From contig JACMMM010000350.1 of assembly GCA_014379065.1 (NCBI GenBank), positions 1-6,663 on the forward strand: DNA of 6,663 nt, in the 5' to 3' direction. Under the pieces are notes generated by a model. That model saw nothing but the letters and a program-made list of their open reading frames with translations, searched no databases and was not told where the DNA came from. The DNA comes from Saprospiraceae bacterium (GTDB lineage Bacteria > Bacteroidota > Bacteroidia > Chitinophagales > Saprospiraceae). Of this stretch, positions 1 to 5,496 are shown piece by piece. Position 1 is the stretch's first letter. Every line of letters begins with the position of its first letter. Both the position numbers and the translations under genes were made by a program.

Positions 1-1245
1 CTGGACTACCGTTTGGGCGTTTTCATGGATGCCCTGCGCTGCCCCGAAGACGACCGCCCGATCAAAATCTGTTCGGGTGGCGAACGTCGCCGCGTTGCGC
101 TGGCCCGGCTGTTACTCAGCCAGCCTGACATTCTTTTGCTCGATGAACCGACCAACCACTTGGACGCAGAATCTGTGCAGTGGCTGGAACAATACCTGCA
201 AAATTTCCCAGGCACCGTCATTGCCGTGACCCACGACCGTTACTTCCTCGACAACGTGGCGGGCTGGATTCTCGAACTCGACCGGGGCGAAGGCATCCCC
301 TGGCAAGGCAACTATTCCACTTGGCTCGAACAAAAAACCAAACGCATGGCCCAAGAGGAACGCGCCGACGACAAGCGCCGCAAACAACTTGAACATGAAC
401 TCGAGTGGGTGCGAATGGGCGCCAAGGGCCGCCAAGCCAAAGGCAAAGCCCGTTTGAGCGCCTACGAAAAAATGGCTGGTGAAGAAGGCAAAGAGAAAGA
501 AGCCAAACTCGAACTCTGGATACCAAACGGACCGCGCTTGGGCGACCATGTGATTGAGGTGCAGGGTATTAGCAAATCATTTGGCGACCGGGTACTTTTT
601 GAAAACCTCTCCTTCAGCATTCCCCCCAACGGCATTGTAGGCATCATCGGACCCAACGGCGTGGGCAAATCCACCCTGTTTAAAATCTTGACGGGTAGAG
701 AAAAACCGGACTCAGGCACCGTTACCATCGGCGACACCGTTCAGATGAGTTATGTGGATCAAAGCCACGAAAACCTGCTGCCCGACAAGACGATCTACGA
801 AATTGTGAGCGAGGGCAATGATATCATCACCGTAGGGAATGCATCGGTGAATGCAAGAGCCTACCTCTCGCGCTTCAATTTTGCAGGAGCCGACCAGCAA
901 AAAAAACTCGCCGTGTGTTCCGGGGGCGAACGAAACCGCGTCCACTTGGCCATCACCCTCAAAGAGGGCGGTAACGTGCTTCTGCTCGACGAACCGACCA
1001 ACGACATTGACGTGAACACCCTTCGTGCACTTGAAGAAGCGCTTGAAAACTTTGCGGGCTGCGTGCTGATCATTAGCCACGACCGTTGGTTCCTTGACCG
1101 CTTGGCCACGCACATTCTGTCGTTTGAAGACGACGCGGAAGTGGTTTTCTTCGAGGGTGACTTTACGGCTTATGAAGAGATGAAAAAGGCCAAACTAGGT
1201 GACATCACGCCGCACCGCCCACGGGTTAAGCATATTATCGGATAA
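1..1245 (+). CDS. ettA: Energy-dependent translational throttle protein EttA (ABC-F ATPase), 5' truncated by window edge
   Basis: The reading frame is open from base 1, so the start lies outside; 414 residues are visible, against about 555 for E. coli EttA. Numbering from base 1, the end of the first ATPase domain has signature CSGGE (24-28), Walker B LLLDEP (45-50) and switch His78. The interdomain linker, roughly 101-180, carries the EttA-typical ELEWVRMGAKGRQAKGKAR segment (133-151), which in the family contacts P-site tRNA. The second ATPase has Walker A GPNGVGKS (217-224), signature CSGGE (306-310), Walker B with catalytic D330/E331, and switch His360. The C-terminal tail also fits EttA. 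EttA is a soluble protein that binds the ribosomal E site and gates entry into elongation according to ATP/ADP level. Odd: both signature motifs read CSGGE where LSGGE is usual. The only Walker A in view is that of domain 2, because domain 1's lies off the window. Confidence in family is very high; the throttle role is inferred from homology. Confidence 0.96.
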   Translation: MDYRLGVFMDALRCPEDDRPIKICSGGERRRVALARLLLSQPDILLLDEPTNHLDAESVQWLEQYLQNFPGTVIAVTHDRYFLDNVAGWILELDRGEGIPWQGNYSTWLEQKTKRMAQEERADDKRRKQLEHELEWVRMGAKGRQAKGKARLSAYEKMAGEEGKEKEAKLELWIPNGPRLGDHVIEVQGISKSFGDRVLFENLSFSIPPNGIVGIIGPNGVGKSTLFKILTGREKPDSGTVTIGDTVQMSYVDQSHENLLPDKTIYEIVSEGNDIITVGNASVNARAYLSRFNFAGADQQKKLAVCSGGERNRVHLAITLKEGGNVLLLDEPTNDIDVNTLRALEEALENFAGCVLIISHDRWFLDRLATHILSFEDDAEVVFFEGDFTAYEEMKKAKLGDITPHRPRVKHIIG

Positions 1246-1266
1246 AGAAAAGAGGCTTCAAGCAGT

Positions 1267-1752
1267 CTAATACCCACGCATTAATGGACTATTCTGCATC
1301 ATGTAGCCAACAGAGACCAGCACCACAAAATACACGCCGAGCATAACAACGGTATAAAGGCCATAGACTTTCCAAGCCCTGCGCATACTCCACCAGGCAT
1401 CCTCCAAAACTGATTGATTGTTATGCTGTACCGCCTGCTTGATGCTGTGGGAAAAGCGCAAATGGTGCCTGCTGCCAAAAAACATCACGAAAATTGAGGC
1501 TATATACATCAATAGGAGCAAGACTATTCCAAACAAAACACTGGAAGGCAGAAAGTTGAGGTACATGCCCACCATTGCGGAAGATTTGAGGAGGAAAAAC
1601 AGGGTGAGCAATAAGGCAATGATATAAAGCCCGGACAGTACAAAGCCAAGTACCGCAAAATATACCGCCCATGTGCTGGTGGAAAGCCATTCCTGCTTGG
1701 TTGCGGGGGTGTATTGGAATTTTGGAGACGTTGGATTTTGGATGTATTCCAT
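1267..1752 (-). CDS. Small three-helix membrane protein, DUF5362-like (unknown function), paralogue of the next minus-strand gene
   Basis: 161 residues from the ATG at 1752; an in-frame TTG at 1761 would add three residues, but the ATG gives an N-terminus (ME...) like its neighbour. The protein has a polar N-terminus (1-27), hydrophobic segments at about 28-55, 71-92 and 130-151, and an amphipathic, basic stretch (about 95-127) between helices 2 and 3. No signal peptide or catalytic motif is visible. The layout, with a charged helix before the last membrane segment, resembles DUF5362-type proteins of Bacteroidota; that label is from memory of the family and is tentative. It shares EWLSTSTWAVYF with HWLSISSWAMFF in the gene at 1949-2413, plus a matching helix order, so the two are diverged duplicates. 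It ends 21 bases from the convergent ettA stop. No convincing promoter is visible; a structured repeat separates it from the upstream paralogue. Function unknown. Confidence 0.8.
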   Translation of the reverse strand: MEYIQNPTSPKFQYTPATKQEWLSTSTWAVYFAVLGFVLSGLYIIALLLTLFFLLKSSAMVGMYLNFLPSSVLFGIVLLLLMYIASIFVMFFGSRHHLRFSHSIKQAVQHNNQSVLEDAWWSMRRAWKVYGLYTVVMLGVYFVVLVSVGYMMQNSPLMRGY

Positions 1753-1792
1753 TGGAATCAATTTTTTGAGTGTAAGTAAATGGATAAAGGGT

Positions 1793-1934
1793 AATGTCGT
1801 TGACTTAGGTATTCTGCCTGCTTAGCGGTCAGACGACTTTGAGTCGTCAGACCGCGTGGCGGCCTCGTCTGACGGCTTTTCGCCGTCTGACGAGTAAGTA
1901 GAGAACGAATTATTATCCTTAAGTCAACGACATT
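1793..1934. repeat. Non-coding palindromic element with 15-bp terminal inverted repeats and two related hairpins (MITE/REPIN-like)
   Basis: The left end AATGTCGTTGACTTA (1793-1807) is the exact reverse complement of the right end (1920-1934). Inside are two hairpins. Hairpin 1 (1825-1855) has 14-base arms, a 3-base loop and one A-A mismatch. Hairpin 2 (1864-1894) has 13-base arms, a 5-base loop and one T-T mismatch. Hairpin 1 carries GTCAGAC in both arms and hairpin 2 carries GTCTGAC in both arms, so arms of one hairpin can pair perfectly with arms of the other. No convincing gene and no obvious target-site duplication are present. This is the form of a small non-autonomous mobile element or a REPIN; the mobility is inferred. 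It fills nearly the whole gap between the two paralogous membrane-protein genes and could also act as a transcription or mRNA-processing barrier. Confidence 0.8.
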
Positions 1935-1948
1935 GGGGCAAAACGGAA

Positions 1949-2413
1949 TCAATAACTAGGCTGCTCAGGCATGGTGCCAGCAGCAGGCGCAGTAAGGAGT
2001 GCCGTCACCAGAATACCTATATAGAGCACAATCCCGGTAATGCTCAGGATCGCGGCCAGCAGATAAAAATGGCGAAATGCGCGGAATGAGTTTTCTAACA
2101 GTTCCGGCGATTCTTCATAAAATGCCTTTTTGAGCTTTGACTGAAAAAGCCAAAGCAAGAGCCCCGGGACAAAAAGTGCGGCCGCAAAAGGCAAATAGAA
2201 AAGCACTACGCCAAGCTCGTCGGTCGGCGTGACTTTAAGGGTTAGATAGCCCCAGATGAGCACTATGGCACAAGCCAAAAAAAGCAGAATAGAGAAAAAC
2301 ATGGCCCAACTCGAAATGCTGAGCCAATGCCTCACCAAGCCTTCGGTGAGTTCGAGTTCGGTGGGCGATTGGATGTTTTGTCGGGCATCCAGTGGTTCGT
2401 CAAAGTTTTCCAT
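1949..2413 (-). CDS. Small three-helix membrane protein, DUF5362-like (unknown function)
   Basis: 154 residues from the ATG at 2413. The frame stays open upstream to 2521, but the extra 36 residues would cover the divergent promoter region and have no counterpart in the paralogue, so the ATG beginning MENFDEP is preferred. Hydrophobic segments lie at about 35-58, 68-90 and 115-141. A charged amphipathic stretch (91-114, QSKLKKAFYEESPELLENSF) sits before the last helix, and the C-terminal tail is Pro/Ala-rich (142-154). The HWLSISSWAMFF motif at 29-40 matches the downstream paralogue. An inner-membrane location is expected, with no recognised enzyme motif. A possible Bacteroidota-type promoter element lies about 37 bases upstream of the start. 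The gene is divergent from the membrane protein at 2564. Function unknown; the DUF5362 label is tentative. Confidence 0.8.
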   Translation of the reverse strand: MENFDEPLDARQNIQSPTELELTEGLVRHWLSISSWAMFFSILLFLACAIVLIWGYLTLKVTPTDELGVVLFYLPFAAALFVPGLLLWLFQSKLKKAFYEESPELLENSFRAFRHFYLLAAILSITGIVLYIGILVTALLTAPAAGTMPEQPSY

Positions 2414-2448
2414 GGTTAGAAATGGTTTTGTGAATGTAAAATATGCCG

Positions 2449-2457
2449 CCAAAGTAG
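2449..2457 (-). promoter_or_regulatory. Possible Bacteroidota -7 element for the minus-strand membrane-protein gene
   Basis: On the minus strand this reads CTACTTTGG, close to the Bacteroidota -7 consensus TAnnTTTG but with one base fewer between TA and TTTG. It lies about 37 bases upstream of the ATG at 2413, a sensible distance for a short leader. No clear TTG -33 element is seen at the right spacing, so support is weak. Confidence 0.3.
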
Positions 2458-2508
2458 AATGTCTTTTTGAAATTTGGATAACAGGCGAAAAAATAAGTGC
2501 GGATTTAT

Positions 2509-2516
2509 CACCTTTG
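2509..2516 (+). promoter_or_regulatory. Possible Bacteroidota -7 element for the plus-strand membrane-protein/gluQ pair
   Basis: CACCTTTG matches TAnnTTTG except for the first base. It lies 47 bases upstream of the ATG at 2564, in the 150-bp gap between divergent genes. No matching -33 TTG is found at the usual spacing. If real, it would drive the membrane protein and the overlapping gluQ together. Confidence 0.3.
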
Positions 2517-2563
2517 CCCAAGGCAACAATGCCTAACGCAATACTTACAAACCTTACTTCCCT

Positions 2564-3373
2564 ATGAATTTCTCTGCTGCACGTCTCCAGCGCATTCTTG
2601 CCGAACCCCCCGTCCAGTTCCGTACAAGCGAGTATATCAGTCGTGGCTTTAAGTTTATGAACGACAACTTTGGGCTATTGGTCGCTTTTATGCTTGTCTC
2701 AGGTGTAATCAGCTTTTTCTGCCAGTCTATGCCTTATGTTGGCTTTATATTAAGCATGGCCATCAGCCCTGTTTTGAGTGTTGGATACTCACAATTTATC
2801 TACATGGTTTCGCGCGGGCACAAGGCAGATTTTGGGGAGTTTTTCAAGGGTTTTACAAAGTTTGGCCCACTAATACTCACCTATCTTTTGATGGTTGTTA
2901 TTAGTTTGTTGGCCCTTTTGCCCGGACTTATTGTTTGGTACAAAGCAGGTATGGCCGACTGGATTGTTGAAATGATAAATGCCTATCCGCTCTTCCGAGA
3001 TGTCCCTAATCCGGCTGAAATGGTAGATATGTCGCTCTTTTGGATTGGTTTATTGTTGATGATAATGGGAGGTTTAGGCATTGGCCTGTTTTTGGTTTGG
3101 TCTTTGCAAATCGCCTGGTTTTATGAGGTTGGTCCTCTGGAAGCGATTGATGCGAGCCGCAAACTCATCGCTCGCAACTGGGGCACCATACTTGGGTTTC
3201 TTATCCTTTCTGGCCTCATCGCGGCGGGCGGCATTTTGCTCTGTGGATTCGGCGTGCTTTATACTGCCCCAGCAATGACCTGCGCCCACTTTTTCGCATT
3301 CGCTGATGCCACGCAACTTTTGGAAGGCGACGATGAGGACAAGCCCGACCTGATGGATCATTTAATAGTCTGA
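2564..3373 (+). CDS. Multi-pass integral membrane protein of unknown function
   Basis: 269 residues from the ATG at 2564; no Shine-Dalgarno is visible, as is common in Bacteroidota. A polar N-terminus of about 35 residues contains an amphipathic stretch (SEYISRGFKFMNDNFG). Hydrophobic segments follow at about 36-54, 57-80, 102-125, 158-184 and 206-232, possibly with a sixth short one at 233-248. A soluble loop at 127-156 and an acidic C-terminus (EGDDEDKPD, 254-262) complete it. The C-terminal pattern (GPLEAIDASRKLIARNWG, then a Gly-rich helix, then APAMTCAHFFAFAD) recalls uncharacterised Bacteroidota membrane proteins with a YciC/DUF975-like look. I cannot assign a family firmly or any reaction. 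It runs 809 bases to a TGA that shares one base with the ATG of gluQ, so the two are probably cotranscribed and may be translationally coupled. Confidence that it is a gene is high; function is unknown. Confidence 0.88.
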   Translation: MNFSAARLQRILAEPPVQFRTSEYISRGFKFMNDNFGLLVAFMLVSGVISFFCQSMPYVGFILSMAISPVLSVGYSQFIYMVSRGHKADFGEFFKGFTKFGPLILTYLLMVVISLLALLPGLIVWYKAGMADWIVEMINAYPLFRDVPNPAEMVDMSLFWIGLLLMIMGGLGIGLFLVWSLQIAWFYEVGPLEAIDASRKLIARNWGTILGFLILSGLIAAGGILLCGFGVLYTAPAMTCAHFFAFADATQLLEGDDEDKPDLMDHLIV

Positions 3374-4347
3374 TGGAGGTTTTCTCACAGCGATTTTTTG
3401 ATTTTGTACGTACCGTAACTTTTGAAAGCAAGTTGCGGTTTGCGCCTACGCCCTCTGGTTTTCTTCACTTGGGCAATGCGCTCAATTTTACACTGAATTG
3501 GCTGGCGGCCAGATACAGCAGCGTACTGGCTTCAAATGGGCCCGCCGCTAAAATTTATCTTCGCATTGATGACCTCGATACCGAGCGAATCAGACCGGAA
3601 TATCTGGAAGATATTTTTGAAACCCTCCACTGGCTCAAATTGGATTGGGATACTGACCATAACCCTCCTCCGCGCCTCGCGCTATGGCGGTTAAACCAAT
3701 CACCAATCACCAATTCACCAATCACCAATCAACCAATCACCAATCAACCAATTTACCAGATCCACCCTGCCTACCGGCAGGCAGGCAATCTCCAACACTA
3801 CTTCAAAATTTTGGAACGGTTGCGCGAACAGGGGGTGCTTTTTGCCTGCCAAAAATCCCGACGAGATTTAGAACCCTTTAATAATGTGTACCCGCCCGAG
3901 TTTCGCGAACAAGGATTAAGCCTTGATACACCAGACGTGGCGTGGCGCATCAAAACCCCGCCCAATTTCCCTTTGCCCGATTTCATTGTTCGGCGGCGCG
4001 ATGGCGTCCCAGCGTATCAAGTGGCGAGCTTCGCCGATGACCTTCACTTTGGCATCACACACATTGTACGTGGGGCAGATTTGGAAGACTCAACAGCGGC
4101 CCAGTGTTTTTTGGCCAGACTACTTTCAGAGGATAATTTTTTGAAAATCAATTTTTTACACCACCCGCTTGTGCTGGGTGAGGCGGGCGAAAAACTTTCA
4201 AAGTCCGCTGGTTCGAATTCGTTGAAAGCGATGCGGGAAGCGGGCGTTGGCCCAGAAAAAATATTTCAAACCGTTGGAGCATGGCTGGGTTTGGAAGGAG
4301 ATTCAGCCACGGATCTGCTGACGGCAATGCGCAAAAGACTGGCGTGA
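3373..4347 (+). CDS. gluQ: Glutamyl-Q tRNA(Asp) synthetase-like protein (GluQRS) with an in-frame repeat insertion
   Basis: 324 residues. GluQRS is a truncated relative of glutamyl-tRNA synthetase that attaches glutamate to queuosine-34 of tRNA(Asp) and lacks the anticodon-binding domain; the length fits that rather than full GltX. Visible motifs are RFAPTPSGFLHLGNAL (22-37) with HIGH-type HLGN (32-35), LRIDDLDTERIRPEY (63-77), YPPEFREQGLSLDTPDVAWR (173-192), DGVPAYQVASFADDLHFGITHIVRGADL (210-237, read in parts), and KMSKS-type KLSKS (274-278). The start ATG overlaps the upstream TGA by one base. Two oddities stand out. Residues about 97-138 hold a stretch (NQSPITNSPITNQPITNQPI, then HPAYRQAG) encoded by a tandem repeat and a palindrome, with no counterpart expected in the family. 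The usual zinc-site cysteines are mostly absent: CxC is C159-Q-K161, and the later YPGTC-type Cys is replaced by YPPEF. The frame is intact through all catalytic motifs, so it is probably still made, but activity is uncertain. Confidence 0.88.
   Translation: MEVFSQRFFDFVRTVTFESKLRFAPTPSGFLHLGNALNFTLNWLAARYSSVLASNGPAAKIYLRIDDLDTERIRPEYLEDIFETLHWLKLDWDTDHNPPPRLALWRLNQSPITNSPITNQPITNQPIYQIHPAYRQAGNLQHYFKILERLREQGVLFACQKSRRDLEPFNNVYPPEFREQGLSLDTPDVAWRIKTPPNFPLPDFIVRRRDGVPAYQVASFADDLHFGITHIVRGADLEDSTAAQCFLARLLSEDNFLKINFLHHPLVLGEAGEKLSKSAGSNSLKAMREAGVGPEKIFQTVGAWLGLEGDSATDLLTAMRKRLA
3679..3757 (+). repeat. CCAATCA-type tandem repeat, copy A, inside gluQ
   Basis: Eight consecutive units of 7 or 8 bases (CCAATCA, CCAATCAA, CCAATTCA or CCAATTTA) run from 3696 to 3755. 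They are preceded by the leader GCGCTATGGCGGTTAAA (3679-3695). The first 34 bases (3679-3712) match 5431-5464 upstream of the enoyl-CoA hydratase gene with only two differences. The array contains no stop codon in any forward frame, which would let it sit inside a gene. It encodes Pro-Ile-Thr-Asn type residues in gluQ. Confidence 0.88.
3766..3785. repeat. Short GC-rich palindrome inside gluQ
   Basis: CCTGCCTACCGGCAGGCAGG is a 20-base palindrome with one mismatched pair (A3773 against C3778). It can also fold as CTGCC-TACC-GGCAG. It encodes PAYRQAG in the gluQ frame. Palindromes of this kind recur in genomes of Bacteroidota and some other uncultured bacteria, often inside genes; that statement is from memory. 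It sits 10 bases after the CCAATCA array. Confidence 0.7.
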
Positions 4348-4399
4348 ACCCTATTAGAGAAGTGTTGTTTGCTGTTTGAAATTCCCCATAGCGCATATA

Positions 4400-4444
4400 G
4401 CACACATAGTGCAGCGAGTTTAAAACTATGTTTACTATGTGTGC
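4400..4444. repeat. Inverted repeat between gluQ and the epimerase-like gene
   Basis: GCACACATAGT (4400-4410) and ACTATGTGTGC (4434-4444) are exact reverse complements around a 23-base spacer. The spacer contains a second small palindrome, AGTTT-A-AAACT (4417-4427). The right side also reads as three direct 9-mers: ACTATGTTT (4425-4433), ACTATGTGT (4434-4442) and GCAATGTGG (4443-4451). It occupies the 121-bp gap between the gluQ stop and the ATG at 4469. It could be a factor-independent stop without a U-tract, or an interspersed repeat; I favour the repeat. Confidence 0.65.
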
Positions 4445-4468
4445 AATGTGGTAAGTCTTAAGATCGAC

Positions 4469-5371
4469 ATGCAAAAAAGTACCATCCTAATCGCCGGTGG
4501 CACAGGCCTCATTGGTTCGCGGCTTGCAGAAATGCTTCGTGCACAAGGTCACACGGTAAGCCTGCTCTCCCGTTCGCCCAAAGGCAATGGCCAATTTTAT
4601 TGGAACCCGGCATCAGGCGAAATGGAGATTGCTGCTTTGCAAGATGTTGATGTTGTGGTCAATCTAGCAGGTGCGGGCATCGCAGATAAGCGGTGGACGG
4701 CAGCGCGAAAAAAGGAACTGGTGGAAAGCCGTGTGCAAAGCGCGGCCCTTCTTTACCGCAAAATGGAAGGTATAGACAAGCGACCAAAGGCATACCTTTC
4801 GGCCTCTGGGATAGGCTATTACGGCAACTCGGGTGAAGGCTGGATACGCGAAGACATGCCTCCAGTTGACCAAAGTTTCATGGTAGAATGTTGCCAAAAA
4901 TGGGAATCAGCAGCCAATCAAATGAATGCACTGGGCATTCGTACCACAATATTCCGCACGGGTGTCGTGCTGGCGAAAGAAGGCGGTGCTTTGGCCGAAA
5001 TCGTGAAGCCGCTCCGTTTTGGGCTTGGTGCATATTTTGGCGACGGACGAGCTTGGTGGTCTTGGGTTCACCGGGACGATGTGTGTCGCGCTTTTCTATG
5101 GGCTATTGACAATCAGGCAGTTGAAGGGGTATTTAACCTGATTTCGCCTGCTCCGACTCGTGGGAAGGATTTGATAAAAGCCACCGCCAAAGCCATGAAC
5201 CAACCCGCTGTTTTTCTCCCCGCCCCCGCCGTTGCGCTGCGCCTTATCTTAGGTGAAATGTCGGCGGTACTATTGAACAGCAACCGCGTTTCTTCAGAAA
5301 AATTGACCCAAGCAGGATTTGAATTCCAATGGCCTGAGCTCAATGCTGCACTTCGTGATATTTTTGCGTGA
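4469..5371 (+). CDS. TIGR01777 family NAD(P)-binding epimerase-like protein (YfcH/SDR39U1 type)
   Basis: 300 residues from the ATG at 4469, the family's usual length. The frame extends 30 bases upstream to a start at 4439, but that would put the N-terminus inside the inverted repeat and before the beta-strand that opens the Rossmann fold, so 4469 is chosen. Motifs: dinucleotide-binding GGTGLIG (10-16), NLAGAGI (65-71), LSASGIGYYG (110-119) at the SDR active-site position, FRTGVVL (162-168), WSWVHRDDV (197-205), and FNLISPAPT (222-230). The C-terminal domain (about 249-300, ending SSEKLTQAGFEF...ALRDIF) is DUF1731-like. The family is an extended short-chain dehydrogenase/reductase group, soluble and cytoplasmic; the substrate is not established, and sugar-nucleotide epimerase labels are only by fold. 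It lies downstream of gluQ on the same strand across a repeat-bearing gap, so a shared transcript is possible but not shown. Confidence 0.92.
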   Translation: MQKSTILIAGGTGLIGSRLAEMLRAQGHTVSLLSRSPKGNGQFYWNPASGEMEIAALQDVDVVVNLAGAGIADKRWTAARKKELVESRVQSAALLYRKMEGIDKRPKAYLSASGIGYYGNSGEGWIREDMPPVDQSFMVECCQKWESAANQMNALGIRTTIFRTGVVLAKEGGALAEIVKPLRFGLGAYFGDGRAWWSWVHRDDVCRAFLWAIDNQAVEGVFNLISPAPTRGKDLIKATAKAMNQPAVFLPAPAVALRLILGEMSAVLLNSNRVSSEKLTQAGFEFQWPELNAALRDIFA

Positions 5372-5380
5372 GGATTTCCC

Positions 5381-5415
5381 GAACTTCCCGAAAGTTTAAA
5401 ACTTTCGAGAAGTTT
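5381..5415. repeat. Long hairpin just downstream of the epimerase-like gene (possible terminator)
   Basis: The arms GAACTTCCCGAAAGTTT (5381-5397) and AAACTTTCGAGAAGTTT (5399-5415) pair over 17 positions with two mismatches around a single central A (5398). The innermost 9 bases of each arm (CGAAAGTTT and AAACTTTCG) are perfect. The left arm is also part of a direct repeat, TTCCCGAA, at 5376-5383 and 5385-5392. It begins 10 bases after the TGA at 5369-5371. No U-tract follows, so a REP-type repeat is as likely as an intrinsic terminator. Confidence 0.75.
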
Positions 5416-5430
5416 AAGCCACCCACCAGT

Positions 5431-5496
5431 GCGCTACGGCGGGTAAACCAATCACCAATCACCATTAAACCAATCACCAGTCCACCAATCACCACC
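5431..5496 (+). repeat. CCAATCA-type tandem repeat, copy B, abutting the enoyl-CoA hydratase start codon
   Basis: The leader GCGCTACGGCGGGTAAA (5431-5447) is followed by degenerate CCAATCA/CCATTAAA/CCAGT units ending with ACCACC at 5496, directly before the ATG at 5497. Bases 5431-5464 match copy A in gluQ (3679-3712) at 32 of 34 positions. It therefore forms the whole immediate 5' leader of the next gene, and no Shine-Dalgarno is present. Confidence 0.85.

Noticed and set aside
112..549. A 145-codon minus-strand frame antisense to ettA
   Set aside because: It mirrors a strongly conserved coding region, its composition is that of a shadow frame, and it has no recognisable motif.
1793..1934. 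Target-site duplication flanking the palindromic element
   Set aside because: The bases outside the two ends (AAGGGT on the left, GGGGCA on the right) do not match, so insertion cannot be shown from this copy alone.
1758..1952. A 64-codon open frame on the minus strand between the two small membrane-protein genes
   Set aside because: It is translated almost entirely from the terminal inverted repeats and hairpins of the palindromic element, overlaps the ends of both neighbours, and its Arg/Thr/Gln-rich product has no protein-like character.
2414..2521. A 36-residue N-terminal extension of the minus-strand membrane protein (start at 2521)
   Set aside because: It covers the divergent promoter region and has no counterpart in the paralogue, whose N-terminus matches the ATG at 2413.
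3696..3755. CRISPR-like array
   Set aside because: Units are 7-8 bases with no spacers between them; this is a simple tandem repeat inside a gene and no cas gene is present.
3684..3881. A separate 65-codon frame overlapping gluQ
   Set aside because: It exists only because the repeat lacks stops in all forward frames; the gluQ frame carries all the conserved motifs.
4439..4468. Upstream start for the epimerase-like protein at 4439
   Set aside because: It would lie within the inverted repeat, and the Rossmann fold normally starts a few residues before GGTGLIG, as given by the ATG at 4469.
5368..5496. An N-terminal extension of the enoyl-CoA hydratase starting at GTG 5368 and overlapping the upstream stop
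   Set aside because: The 43 extra codons come from the 35-bp hairpin and the CCAATCA repeat; the crotonase fold begins normally at the ATG at 5497.
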